The notes: a model not told the origin generated them from the sequence alone. Shown: positions 33,916 through 41,862, counted from the stretch's first letter. The stretch is 64,000 nucleotides of DNA from Pseudomonas putida (GCF_001941965.1 NZ_MKZO01000004.1:105277-169276); one strand, 5' to 3'. Numbers and translations: made by a program.

Positions 33916-34776
33916 TCAGCGCCGCCGTTGCAGCCAGGCCGCCGCCAGCCCGCTGAGGCAGACGATGGCGATGCCGATCACGCCCCACTGGTCCGGGCTC
34001 TGGCCGAACAGCACGATGCCCATCAACCCGGCGAAGACGATCTGGCAATAGCTGAACGGCGCCAGCATCGCCGGTGGCGCGTTGCGGAAGGCCTGGGTCA
34101 GGAACAGGTGGGCGAGCATGCCGAAGGTGCCCAGGGCCAGGGTCATCAAGCCGTGGGTGAGGGTCGGGACGGTCCAGAAGAACGGCACCAGCGCGCTCAT
34201 CACCAGGGTGTTGAACAGCCCGGTGAAGAAGTTGGTGGCGGTCGGGCTGTCCACCTGGCTCAGCTTGCGGGTGAGGATCTGGTAGAAGCAGAAACAGGTC
34301 GCCGAGCCGAACGGCAGCAGCACCGCCGGGGTGAACAGCGCGCCGCCCGGATGAACGATGATCAGCACCCCGACGAAGCTCGCCAGCACGGCGATCCATT
34401 GCCCCTTGCTCACCGACTCCTTCAGCAGCGGTACAGACAGCGCCGTCACCATCAGCGGGGCGAGGAAGTTCACCGCCGTCGCCTCGGCCAGCGGCAGGTA
34501 CTGCAACGCCTTGGTGAACAGCAGGCTGCAGCCGAGCAGGCACAGCGCCCGCGCCGCCTGCAGCCGTGGCCGGCGGGTGTACAACCCGCGCAGCCCGGCC
34601 TGGGGCAGGAAGATGCCGAGCATCAGCAGGGTGTGAACCAGATAGCGCGCCCAGACCACCCAGACGATCGGATAGAACCCCGACAGGTACTTCGACATGG
34701 CGTCGTGGCTGGAAAACAGGAAGGTCGCGAGAACGACCAGGAGAATGCCTTTGAACGGTTGACTGACAGAGGGCAT
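33916..34776 (-). CDS. DMT-superfamily permease (EamA/RhaT-like)
   Basis: 286-residue inner-membrane protein with ten helices in two EamA repeats (residues about 10-140 and 150-280). The N-terminus reads GILLVVLATFLFSSHDAMSKYLSG, and RYLVHTLLML follows. Substrate unknown; family members carry small metabolites in or out. It starts 16 bp after the isomerase gene and so forms a two-gene operon with it, preceded by the operator candidate at 35653. Its substrate is therefore probably linked to whatever the isomerase handles. Confidence 0.85.
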   Translation of the reverse strand: MPSVSQPFKGILLVVLATFLFSSHDAMSKYLSGFYPIVWVVWARYLVHTLLMLGIFLPQAGLRGLYTRRPRLQAARALCLLGCSLLFTKALQYLPLAEATAVNFLAPLMVTALSVPLLKESVSKGQWIAVLASFVGVLIIVHPGGALFTPAVLLPFGSATCFCFYQILTRKLSQVDSPTATNFFTGLFNTLVMSALVPFFWTVPTLTHGLMTLALGTFGMLAHLFLTQAFRNAPPAMLAPFSYCQIVFAGLMGIVLFGQSPDQWGVIGIAIVCLSGLAAAWLQRRR

Positions 34777-34792
34777 GGGCGCGGCTCGGGCG

Positions 34793-35608
34793 TTAGAGGT
34801 GGCTCAGTACGGAGTGGGTCTTCTCCAGCGCCCACTGCGCCCGCTGCAGCGCGGACACGCCCTGCTCCAGCAATTGCCGGGTGGGGATCTCCAGGCTCAG
34901 GGGCATGTCGGGGGCAACGCTGGCGAGCAGCCCGCGCAGATCGCAGTCGCCGTCACCGGGGAAGCGCCGCTCGTTGCGCGCCTGACGCAGGATCTCGGCC
35001 ATGTCGTCTGGTCGCGGTCCGGCGACGTCGCAGAGTTGCAGGTAGCGCATGCGCGAGGCCGGGATCTGGCGCAGGTCTTCCAGGCGCGAGGCAGAGCGGT
35101 CGAAGTGGAAGGCATCGACCTGCACGCAGGCGTTTTCGCGGTCGGCGGCGCTGACGATGTCCCAGGCCTGGGCGAGGTTCTTCGCGTCGGTCCAGGGCAT
35201 GAATTCCAGGTGCGGGTAGATGCCGTATTTCGCGGCCAGATCGCAGAGGGCGGCGAGGTTGTCGGTCATGCGCGCCTGGTCCGGGTCGTTGCCGGCGACC
35301 AGCAGTTCGGTGGCGCCGAATTCCGCGCCGACGGCCAGCAGCGCATCGAAATCAGCGACCCGGGTGTCCTGCTTGAGGCGCAGGATCTCGATATCCAGCA
35401 CCTTGATCCCGGTATCGCGCAGGCGCTCGGCGGTTTGTCGGCGCAGGTCGGCGTCGCGGACCAGGGGGAAGTGGTGTTCTTCGGGAGTGGCGGGTTCCAG
35501 GCGCAGGCCGACATGACTGTAGCCGGCACGGGCAGCGACCTCGACCATGTCCGGCGGGGACAGCTCGAGCACGGTCAGGGCGGCCAGGGAGAAGATTCGT
35601 TGGCTCAT
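34793..35608 (-). CDS. Sugar-phosphate isomerase/epimerase-like TIM-barrel protein
   Basis: 271-residue AP-endonuclease-2/xylose-isomerase-like protein. Likely metal-site segments are the glutamate in YPHLEFMPW, the aspartate in CVQVDAFHFD, the region LQLCDVAGP and the late glutamate in LSLEIPTRQL, the same E-D-Q-E layout as QuiC1's barrel. It could be an isomerase or a second 3-dehydroshikimate-dehydratase-like lyase. Start taken at 35608 (MSQRIFSLAAL); an ATG 13 codons earlier gives an unlikely Gln/Pro-rich tail and would lie nearer the operator at 35653. First gene of an operon with the DMT permease. Confidence 0.75.
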   Translation of the reverse strand: MSQRIFSLAALTVLELSPPDMVEVAARAGYSHVGLRLEPATPEEHHFPLVRDADLRRQTAERLRDTGIKVLDIEILRLKQDTRVADFDALLAVGAEFGATELLVAGNDPDQARMTDNLAALCDLAAKYGIYPHLEFMPWTDAKNLAQAWDIVSAADRENACVQVDAFHFDRSASRLEDLRQIPASRMRYLQLCDVAGPRPDDMAEILRQARNERRFPGDGDCDLRGLLASVAPDMPLSLEIPTRQLLEQGVSALQRAQWALEKTHSVLSHL

Positions 35609-35652
35609 GTTCGCGGGGGTCTCTTGGGGTTGTTGTTCTGACTGCAATTATT

Positions 35653-35667
35653 TAGAACTTGGTTCCA
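35653..35667. promoter_or_regulatory. Candidate IclR operator before the isomerase-permease operon
   Basis: On the minus strand TGGAACCAAGTTCTA, matching 13 of 15 bases of TGGAATCAAGTTCCA at 36787-36801. The TGGAA...TTCCA layout is usual for IclR-family sites. It lies 45 bp upstream of the isomerase start. Confidence 0.6.
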
Positions 35668-35739
35668 GTTTCATTGCAAGCAGAAAAACAGGGAGACCCT
35701 GGGATCAATGGGTTTCTGAAAATGATGTGCTGGTTTTGC

Positions 35740-35870
35740 GGGCCCTATCGCTGGCAAGCCAGCTCCCACAGTGTCCGCGGTGATCACCAAATCCTTGGCT
35801 GATTCTGAATGCCATAGGTTCAGCGGTGCACGCGATCCCTGTGGGAGCTGGCTTGCCAGCGATGAGGCCG
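35740..35870. repeat. Extended REP doublet, second copy of the long form
   Basis: Same design as 30174-30305: outer inverted GCTGGCAAGCCAGC elements around an internal segment with GTCCGCGGTGATCACCAAATC and CAGCGGTGCACGCGATCCC. It fills most of the 279-bp gap between the isomerase and iclR genes. Confidence 0.9.
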
Positions 35871-35887
35871 GAGAGATCAAAGCAAAA

Positions 35888-36664
35888 TTAGCTGAACAAC
35901 TCGGAAGCCGGACTCGCCGCCGCCAGCTCCTGCACCGTCTCCAGCAGCACCGGCGCCAGCTCATGCATCCGCGCCTCACTCATGCGCGCCGTCGGCCCGG
36001 CAATGCTCACCACCCCGACCGCCCGGCCATCCTTCGGATCCGCGACAACCGCCGCCAGCGCGGACATCCCCACCGCCGAACTCTCCACCGCCCAGGCATA
36101 CCCACGCTCCCGGGCCAGGCGCAGGCGCTCCAGCAGCTCGGCATTGGACTTCGGCGCATTCGGCCCGAAGTCTGCGGCCGGCCCCACGCCCTGGCGCTCC
36201 ACCAGCAGCAACGCCTGGGCATCGCTCAGGCTGGCCAGCCACGCATGCCCCGAAGCGCTGTAGAACAACGGCGCATCCCGGCCCATGTCCGGGTCGTACT
36301 TGAGCCCGGAACGCGCGCCCTGGGACTTGGCGATCCAGGTCTGCCGGTCGCCCTCGATCACCCCGAGGCGCACCAGCTCGCCGCTCTTGCGCGCCAGCTC
36401 GTCGAGGATCGGCTGGACGATATCCGCACCACTGTTGGCCAGGTAGCGAAAGCCCATGGCCACCAGCCGGGTGCTCAGCAGGTAGCGGCTGTTCTCCGGG
36501 TTCTGCCGCACGTAGCCCAGGCGGATCAGCTCGGCGAGCATGCGGTGGGTCGCGCTTTTCGGGATGTCCAGTTGCTCGGCCAGGGTCTGCATCGGCAGCC
36601 CGCGAGGCTCGCGGGTAAGGCTTTCGATAAGGCTGAGTGCGCGTTCGATCTGACTGCCGGCCAT
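35888..36664 (-). CDS. IclR-family transcriptional regulator
   Basis: 258-residue regulator. N-terminal winged helix (IERALSLIESLTREPRGLPMQTLAEQL, recognition helix IPKSATHRMLAEL) and C-terminal GAF-like effector domain (from about residue 75, with GYAWAVESSAVGMSALAAVV near 175). IclR proteins of this kind control aromatic-acid and sugar-acid catabolism. Start at 36664 gives AAGGA 8 nt upstream; the ATG two codons earlier is too close to it. Divergent from the flavoprotein gene; two near-identical TGGAA...TTCCA sites flank its gene and are its likely operators. Confidence 0.88.
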   Translation of the reverse strand: MAGSQIERALSLIESLTREPRGLPMQTLAEQLDIPKSATHRMLAELIRLGYVRQNPENSRYLLSTRLVAMGFRYLANSGADIVQPILDELARKSGELVRLGVIEGDRQTWIAKSQGARSGLKYDPDMGRDAPLFYSASGHAWLASLSDAQALLLVERQGVGPAADFGPNAPKSNAELLERLRLARERGYAWAVESSAVGMSALAAVVADPKDGRAVGVVSIAGPTARMSEARMHELAPVLLETVQELAAASPASELFS

Positions 36665-36725
36665 GGTCATGGTCCTTGAAAATATGGGCGAATTCTAAAG
36701 AGCGCCGGACAAAGCGCAAACCACT

Positions 36726-36740
36726 GTTCGATCTTCGCCC
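36726..36740. promoter_or_regulatory. Weaker PcaR-like sequence in the iclR/flavoprotein promoter
   Basis: GTTCGATCTTCGCCC matches 12 of 15 positions of the PcaR box as remembered. It has no inverted symmetry in the middle, so chance is possible. Confidence 0.25.
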
Positions 36741-36786
36741 AACTTTGCCAACGGCTCCTTGGCAGCGTCGGCGCGATTAGCGATTA

Positions 36787-36801
36787 TGGAATCAAGTTCC
36801 A
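36787..36801. promoter_or_regulatory. Candidate IclR operator before the flavoprotein gene
   Basis: TGGAATCAAGTTCCA: 5-bp perfect arms around TCAAG, 25 bp upstream of the flavoprotein start, 123 bp upstream of iclR. Near-copy at 35653-35667. Confidence 0.6.
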
Positions 36802-36826
36802 GAAAATAATATCCCGAGGATTGTCC

Positions 36827-38542
36827 ATGACCGCTCTGCCCGCCCAATCCCGCACCGTCGAGTGCGATGTCCTGGTGATAGGTTCCGGCGCCGCCGGCCT
36901 CAGCGCGGCGGTCACGGCCGCGTGGCACGGGCAGAAGGTCATAGTGGTCGAGAAGGATCCGGTGTTCGGCGGTGCCACCGCCTGGTCCGGCGGCTGGGCC
37001 TGGGTGCCGTGCAATCCGCTGGCGCAGCGGGCCGGCATCATCGAGGACCGTTCGGCGCCGCGCACCTATCTGGAACATGAACTGGGCGAGCGCTTCAACG
37101 CGCCGCTGATCGACGCTTTCCTCGAAGCGGCGCCGAACATGGTCGGCTTCTTCGAAAAACATACCCGCCTGCAATTCGCCGACGGCAATGGCATCGCCGA
37201 TATCCATGGCGATACCCCCGGCGCCGGTACCGGCGGCCGCTCGGTGATCGCCGCGCCCTACGACGCCCGCGAGGCCGGCAAGCTGCTCAAGCGCCTGCGC
37301 CGGACCATGCGCGAGACCGCCTTCTGGGGCATGCCGATCATGGCCGGCAAGGACCTTACCGCCTTCCTCACCCTGACCCGCTCGTGGCGCTCGCTGCTGC
37401 ATGTGTGCAAGCGCATCACCCGTCACCTGGTCGGCCTGGCCACCCACGGCCGCGCCCTGCACCTGGTCAATGGCGTGGCCCTGGTGGCGCGGCTGGCGAA
37501 GTCGGCGGAAGACCTCGGCGTGCTGCTCTGGGAGTCGGCGCCGGCCCGTCGCCTGCTGCGGGATGATGGCAAGGTGGTCGGTGCCGTGGTGCAGACGGCC
37601 AAGGGCGACGTGACCATCAAGGCCCGCGCCGTGGTGCTGGCTGCTGGTGGCTTCCCCAACGACATCGAGCGGCGCAAGGCGATGTTCCCGCGCACGCCCA
37701 GCGGCCACGAGCACCTCGCCCTGCCGCCGCTCTCGGCCAATGGCGACGGCCTGCGTCTCGGTGAAAGCGCCGGCGGCAAGGTCGCCGACGACCTGCACAG
37801 CCCGGTGGCCTGGGCGCCGGTGTCGAAGGTGCCGTACAGCGACGGCAGCAGCGGTCATTTCCCGCACATCATCGAGCGCGGCAAGCCGGGGATCATCGGC
37901 GTGCTGAGCAACGGCCAGCGCTTCGTCAACGAAGCCGGCGGCTACTACGACTACGTCAGCGCCATGGTCGCGGCAGCGCCGGGGGAGAAGGTCGAGTCGT
38001 GGCTGATCTGCGACCACACTTTCCAGCGCCGCTATGGCCTCGGCATCGCCCGCCCCTTCCCCCTGCCGACCACCGCGCTGGTGCGCAACGGCTACCTCAA
38101 GCGCGCCGACAGCCTGCATGATCTGGCCAATCAATGCGGCATCGAAGCCCGTGGGCTGATCGATACGGTGACTGAATACAACCATCATGCCCGCCTCGGC
38201 GAGGACCCGCAGTTCGGTCGCGGCAGCACGCTCTACAACCGCAAGCAGGGCGATGCGCTGCACGGCCCGAACCCTTGCGTGGCGCCAATCGAGCAGGGGC
38301 CGTTCTATGCCGTCAAGGTCGAACCGGGCTGCTTCGGCACCTTCGCCGGCCTGCGTACCAACGAACATGCCCAGGTACTCGACGGCGATCAGCAACCGAT
38401 CGCCGGCCTGTATGCGGCAGGCTGCGACATGGCCAGCATCATGGGCGGCCACTACCCGGCGGGCGGGATCAACCTTGGGCCAGCGCTGACCTTCGGCTAC
38501 ATCGCCGCCCGCCATATCGCCGGGGCGACCGCCTACGAGTGA
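36827..38542 (+). CDS. FAD-dependent dehydrogenase, KstD/fumarate-reductase-like flavoprotein
   Basis: 571-residue flavoprotein. The dinucleotide motif VLVIGSGAAGLSAAV is at about 15-29 and the FAD-contacting VVEKDPVFGGATAWSGG follows; the C-terminal GLYAAGCDMASIMGGHYPAG and LGPALTFGYIAARHI match the 3-ketosteroid Delta1-dehydrogenase branch. Such enzymes remove hydrogens alpha,beta to a carbonyl. In this setting (quinate, shikimate, protocatechuate genes) a plausible substrate is a partly reduced ring acid that is dehydrogenated towards an aromatic; this is inference. Start at 36827 with GAGGA six nt upstream. The stop abuts the convergent VOC gene with no gap. Confidence 0.83.
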   Translation: MTALPAQSRTVECDVLVIGSGAAGLSAAVTAAWHGQKVIVVEKDPVFGGATAWSGGWAWVPCNPLAQRAGIIEDRSAPRTYLEHELGERFNAPLIDAFLEAAPNMVGFFEKHTRLQFADGNGIADIHGDTPGAGTGGRSVIAAPYDAREAGKLLKRLRRTMRETAFWGMPIMAGKDLTAFLTLTRSWRSLLHVCKRITRHLVGLATHGRALHLVNGVALVARLAKSAEDLGVLLWESAPARRLLRDDGKVVGAVVQTAKGDVTIKARAVVLAAGGFPNDIERRKAMFPRTPSGHEHLALPPLSANGDGLRLGESAGGKVADDLHSPVAWAPVSKVPYSDGSSGHFPHIIERGKPGIIGVLSNGQRFVNEAGGYYDYVSAMVAAAPGEKVESWLICDHTFQRRYGLGIARPFPLPTTALVRNGYLKRADSLHDLANQCGIEARGLIDTVTEYNHHARLGEDPQFGRGSTLYNRKQGDALHGPNPCVAPIEQGPFYAVKVEPGCFGTFAGLRTNEHAQVLDGDQQPIAGLYAAGCDMASIMGGHYPAGGINLGPALTFGYIAARHIAGATAYE

Positions 38543-38947
38543 TCAGTTGAAGCGTTGCCCGGAAATCGCCGGGTGATAGATCGGCTGGACCTTGTTCCCC
38601 GCAGGGTCCAGCAGGTGGAAGCTCCAGGTCCCGTCGCCATGGGCGAACGGCTTGTCCAGCAGGGTCACCCCGCACTCCTTCAGATAGGCATGCCAGGCGC
38701 GCAGTTCGTCGAGGCTGTCGACCACGAAGCCATAGTGATCCACCGCCTGCACGCCGCTGCTCGGGGCAAAGGTGCGACCGAGGGACAGGTTGTCGTTGCC
38801 GCAGGTCAGGTAGACCAGGTCCTCGTTGGCGCGGTGCAGCACTTCCATGCCCAGCACATCCACGTAGAAGCGCTCGCAGGCTTCGAGATTGGGCACCAGG
38901 ATCGCGAGATGGCGCAGGCCATTGAGACGGCTTGGACGGACAGGCAT
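38543..38947 (-). CDS. VOC-superfamily metalloprotein (glyoxalase/extradiol dioxygenase-like)
   Basis: 134-residue single-module protein with two beta-alpha-beta-beta-beta units. LRHLAILVPNLEACERFYVDVLGME carries the first metal histidine, AVDHYGFVVDSLDEL the second, and GDGTWSFHLLDPAGNKV the end of the module; a clear terminal glutamate is not seen (DPAGNK instead of DPDGN-xE), so the active metal site may be incomplete. Function unknown: isomerase, lyase or ring-cleavage-like. Its promoter is shared with the small monooxygenase gene and includes TTGTATACAA 17 bp upstream of the start. Confidence 0.75.
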   Translation of the reverse strand: MPVRPSRLNGLRHLAILVPNLEACERFYVDVLGMEVLHRANEDLVYLTCGNDNLSLGRTFAPSSGVQAVDHYGFVVDSLDELRAWHAYLKECGVTLLDKPFAHGDGTWSFHLLDPAGNKVQPIYHPAISGQRFN

Positions 38948-38963
38948 GGTTTCGGCTCCATTT

Positions 38964-38973
38964 TTGTATACAA
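38964..38973. promoter_or_regulatory. Palindrome TTGTATACAA between VOC and monooxygenase genes
   Basis: Same core as 3353-3366. It lies 17 bp from the VOC start and 35 bp from the divergent monooxygenase start in a 60-bp AT-rich gap, the right place for a shared repressor site, GntR type by its shape. Confidence 0.5.
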
Positions 38974-39007
38974 TTTTTCGAAAATATAAGACAAAAAGGA
39001 GTTCGAC

Positions 39008-39316
39008 GTGTACAGCCTTCTACTCAAGACCCAATTGCAGCCCGGTAGCCTGGCGCGTTTCATGGAGGCGATGCGGGTCAATGCGGCCAGCTCGGTGAGG
39101 GATGAACCGGGGTGCCTGGTGTTCGATGTGATCCGTGATTTCAGTGAGCCGGATCTGGTGTGGTTGTACGAGGTGTACGAGAGCGAGGCGGCGTTCGAGG
39201 CGCATATGCTGACGGCGCATTTCCTCGCCAGCCGGCCGATGGTGGAGCCGTTGATCGTTCGGCAGGATGTGGTGGAGGGGGAGGTGCTGGCCTTCAATGG
39301 CAAGCGGGCAGGCTGA
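39008..39316 (+). CDS. Antibiotic-biosynthesis-monooxygenase-fold (ABM) small protein, putative quinol monooxygenase
   Basis: 102-residue ferredoxin-like dimeric fold. The pattern is that of YgiN/LsrG-like ABM proteins: LLLKTQLQPGSLARFMEAM, then RDEPGCLVFDVIRD, LVWLYEVYESEAAFEAHMLTAHF and a short tail. Members oxidise quinols or isomerise small carbonyl compounds without cofactors. It is divergent from the VOC gene with a common operator candidate. AAAAAGGAG precedes the ATG at a usual spacing (GGAGTTCGAC then GTG at 39008). Confidence 0.75.
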   Translation: MYSLLLKTQLQPGSLARFMEAMRVNAASSVRDEPGCLVFDVIRDFSEPDLVWLYEVYESEAAFEAHMLTAHFLASRPMVEPLIVRQDVVEGEVLAFNGKRAG

Positions 39317-39332
39317 TTTGTAGTGGATGTGA

Positions 39333-39418
39333 GGGCCTCATCGCTGGCAAGCCAGCTCCCACAGGGATCGCGTGCACCGCAAAACCTGTGGGAGCTGGCT
39401 TGCCAGCGATGAGGGCCT
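39333..39418. repeat. REP doublet (REPIN)
   Basis: Two inverted GCTGGCAAGCCAGC-type copies about 20 bp apart between convergent genes. Confidence 0.95.
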
Positions 39419-39448
39419 GGAGAGCAACAAAGCTGCCCAGGCCAGGCA

Positions 39449-40054
39449 TCAGAAGTCGAAGAACACCGTCTCCCCTTCCCCCTGGATGCGGATATCGAAG
39501 CGATACGCCGTTTTCCCATCCACTTCGCAACGCTTGGCCACCAGGGTCTCGCGGCGCTGTGGCTGCTCGATCAGGTTGAGCACCGGGTCCTTGGCATTGG
39601 CCTCGGCCTCGTCATCGAAGTAGATGCGGGTCTGCAGGTGGATGTTGATGCCCCGGGCAAACAGGCTGATGTTGATATGCGGCGCCATCGGCACGCCCGC
39701 AGCGTTCTTCACCACGCCCGGCTTGATGGTCTGCATGGTCCACTCGCCGGCATCGAAGGTGGTGGCGGTACGGCCGAAACCGTTGAAGGCGTTTTCCAGG
39801 TTGTAGTCGGTCTGGTAGGCACCGTTGTGGTCGGCCTGCCAGAACTCGACGAAGGAGTCGCGCACCAGGTGGCCGTTGCCGTCATAGACGTTGCCGATCA
39901 CCAGGATGTGCTCGCCCGGCGCGCCGTCCTTGGCCATCTGGCTCCAGATTTCCTGGTCGCGGGTCGGGTTGCCGGCCGCTTCCAGGGCCAGGCCGATGTG
40001 GACGTAGGGGCCGGCGGTCTGCGAAGGGGTTTCCGGCAGCAGTTCGATTGGCAT
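39449..40054 (-). CDS. pcaG: Protocatechuate 3,4-dioxygenase alpha subunit
   Basis: 201-residue intradiol-dioxygenase alpha chain. It starts LLPETPSQTAGPYVHIGLAL and holds the family barrel (HILVIGNVYDGNGHLVRDSFVEFWQAD; PHINISLFARG), but lacks the iron ligands, which sit in the beta chain. With PcaH it opens protocatechuate between the hydroxyls to beta-carboxy-cis,cis-muconate, the entry to the beta-ketoadipate pathway. The start at 40054 follows GAGGAG and lies 11 bp after pcaH. A longer open frame upstream overlaps pcaH and is not real. Confidence 0.96.
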   Translation of the reverse strand: MPIELLPETPSQTAGPYVHIGLALEAAGNPTRDQEIWSQMAKDGAPGEHILVIGNVYDGNGHLVRDSFVEFWQADHNGAYQTDYNLENAFNGFGRTATTFDAGEWTMQTIKPGVVKNAAGVPMAPHINISLFARGINIHLQTRIYFDDEAEANAKDPVLNLIEQPQRRETLVAKRCEVDGKTAYRFDIRIQGEGETVFFDF

Positions 40055-40065
40055 GACGGAGCTCC

Positions 40066-40785
40066 TCAGCGGTTTTCGAAGTGGGTGGCGCGCTGGCCGC
40101 GCAGGACGATGTCGAAGCGGTACGCCAGGCAGTCCATCGGGTTGGCGTTGCTCATGTCCAGGCGGGCGATCAGCAGGTCGACCGCCGCCGGGTTGGCGAT
40201 GCTCTTGACGATCGGGCACAGCGGGATCAGCGGATCACCTTCGAAGTACAGCTGGGTGATCAGGCGGGTCGAGATCGACGGGCCGCTGATGGAGAAGTGG
40301 ATGTGCGCCGGACGCCAGTCGTTCGGGCCATTGCGCCATGGGTACGGGCCCGGCTTGATGGTGCGGAAGCTGTAGCGGCCTTCGCTGTCGGTCAGGGCAC
40401 GCCCGACACCACCGAAGTTCGGGTCCAGCGGCGCCAGGTAGCGGTCGTTCTTGTGGCGATAGCGGCCGCCGGCGTTGGCTTGCCACATTTCCACCAGGGT
40501 GTTGGGGATCGGCTTGCCGTACTGGTCGAAGACCCGGCCTGTGACCAGGATGCGCTCGCCAACGGGCAGGCCACCGTTGTTGAAGTTCAGCAGCAGGTCG
40601 TTGTCATGCTCGCCGAAGCGCAGGTGGGAAAAGTCCGGGCCGGTGCTTTCGCTGATCGACTGCGGGATGCTGACCAGCGCCTGGCGCGGGGAGCGGGCGA
40701 TGGAGGTCTTGTAGTCGGGGGTGAAGGCTTTCGGGTGCCAGTTTCGATCACGGATAACGAAGCGACTGTTGTCTGTAGCAGACAT
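40066..40785 (-). CDS. pcaH: Protocatechuate 3,4-dioxygenase beta subunit
   Basis: 239-residue iron-binding beta chain. Counting from the initiator Met, the non-heme Fe(III) ligands are Y109 (GGRYRHK), Y148 (GPYPWRN), H161 and H163 (PAHIHFS); without Met these are 108, 147, 160 and 162, in register with the P. putida enzyme (408, 447, 460, 462). The start at 40785 has AGGAG six nt upstream. First gene of pcaHG. The PcaQ-like palindrome lies 112 bp upstream. It consumes the protocatechuate made by QuiC1; the later pca genes are not in this window. Confidence 0.97.
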   Translation of the reverse strand: MSATDNSRFVIRDRNWHPKAFTPDYKTSIARSPRQALVSIPQSISESTGPDFSHLRFGEHDNDLLLNFNNGGLPVGERILVTGRVFDQYGKPIPNTLVEMWQANAGGRYRHKNDRYLAPLDPNFGGVGRALTDSEGRYSFRTIKPGPYPWRNGPNDWRPAHIHFSISGPSISTRLITQLYFEGDPLIPLCPIVKSIANPAAVDLLIARLDMSNANPMDCLAYRFDIVLRGQRATHFENR

Positions 40786-40896
40786 TGCCGTTCTCCTGTT
40801 CTTGGATTTATGGAGAGCCCGATCAGGACGGGCGGGTGGTGCGGCAAAGTGTCTCCCGTCCAGAACCCGGGGAAAACTGAATTGTCCTACTCCATT

Positions 40897-40914
40897 CATA
40901 ACCATATGGTTATG
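40897..40914. promoter_or_regulatory. Palindrome CATAACCATATGGTTATG, PcaQ-type operator
   Basis: Perfect 18-bp palindrome containing ATAACC-N4-GGTTAT, which fits the PcaQ (LysR family) site ATAACC-N4-GGTTAA known from rhizobia. A second, partial copy TAACCGTATG follows at once (40917-40926), giving the tandem arrangement usual for LysR activators. It lies between divergent pcaHG and the metallopeptidase gene. Confidence 0.65.
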
Positions 40915-40983
40915 TGTAACCGTATGTCTCGTGACTGGACTAACCTTTAGGGCGACGACACCACCCTTGTGGAGAAACACCCC

Positions 40984-41862
40984 ATGCAATGGCGAAAAGG
41001 CAGACGCAGCGACAACGTGGTCGATGCCCGGGGCGAAGGCTCGGGCGGAATGCGCATGGGCGGCGGCAAGGGCCTGACCCTGGGCGCGGTGGTGCTGATC
41101 GTCGGCATCGGCCTGCTCACCGGGCAAGACCCGATGCAGATCCTCGGGCAACTGGCCGGGCAGATGCAGCAGGGCGCGCCGACCCAATCGCAGACTGCAC
41201 CGCGTCCAGCGGCCAATGATGAAGGCAGCCAGTTCGTCGCCAGCATTCTGGGCGATACCGAGGACACCTGGCGGGCGATCTTTGCCCAGGCCAACTTGCA
41301 GTACAAGGATCCCAAGCTGGTGCTGTTCAGCGGCCAGGTGAACTCCGCCTGCGGCTTCGCCAGCTCGGCCACCGGGCCCTTCTATTGCCCGGCGGACCAG
41401 CGGGTGTACCTGGACATGAGTTTCTTCCGCGAAATGGAACAGCGCTTCGCGGCGGCGGGCGACTTTGCCCAGGCCTATGTGATCGCCCATGAGGTCGGCC
41501 ATCACGTGCAGACCCTGCTGGGGATCTCGGCCAAGGTCAACGATGCACGGCGCAGTGGCCAGCGGGTCGAGGGCGCGAACGGCTTGCTGGTGCGCCAGGA
41601 GTTGCAGGCGGACTGCTTTGCCGGGGTCTGGGCCTACCAGGCGCAGCAGCGGCACAACTGGCTGGAGCCGGGGGATGTGGAAGAGGCGCTGAATGCCGCC
41701 AATGCCATCGGTGACGACCGTTTGCAGCAGCAGGGCCAGGGCCGGGTGGTGCCGGACTCGTTTACCCATGGCACGTCCGCGCAGCGGGTGAAGTGGTTCA
41801 AGGCCGGGTTCGACAAGGGGGATATCAACCAGTGCGATACCTTCAAGGCCAAAGTGCTCTGA
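40984..41862 (+). CDS. ypfJ: YpfJ-family neutral zinc metallopeptidase
   Basis: 292-residue membrane-anchored protein. A glycine-rich, basic N-terminus with [23 protein letters not shown] gives one transmembrane helix (about residues 31-46); the catalytic domain has HEVGHH at 169-174 and a downstream glutamate region [12 protein letters not shown]. Length and motifs agree with the YpfJ family, whose substrates are not known. Start at 40984 with GGAG 9 nt upstream. It shares its upstream region with pcaHG, perhaps only by chance. Confidence 0.88.
   Translation: MQWRKGRRSDNVVDARGEGSGGMRMGGGKGLTLGAVVLIVGIGLLTGQDPMQILGQLAGQMQQGAPTQSQTAPRPAANDEGSQFVASILGDTEDTWRAIFAQANLQYKDPKLVLFSGQVNSACGFASSATGPFYCPADQRVYLDMSFFREMEQRFAAAGDFAQAYVIAHEVGHHVQTLLGISAKVNDARRSGQRVEGANGLLVRQELQADCFAGVWAYQAQQRHNWLEPGDVEEALNAANAIGDDRLQQQGQGRVVPDSFTHGTSAQRVKWFKAGFDKGDINQCDTFKAKVL

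Noticed and set aside
34793..35608. Hydroxypyruvate isomerase assignment for the TIM-barrel gene
   Set aside because: Only the general barrel and metal-site layout are visible; neighbours do not include glyoxylate genes.
39008..39316. Heme-degrading monooxygenase (IsdG-like) linked to the has locus
   Set aside because: The small ABM protein lacks the recognisable Asn/Trp/His set of IsdG proteins as far as I can see, and lies far from has without a Fur-like box.
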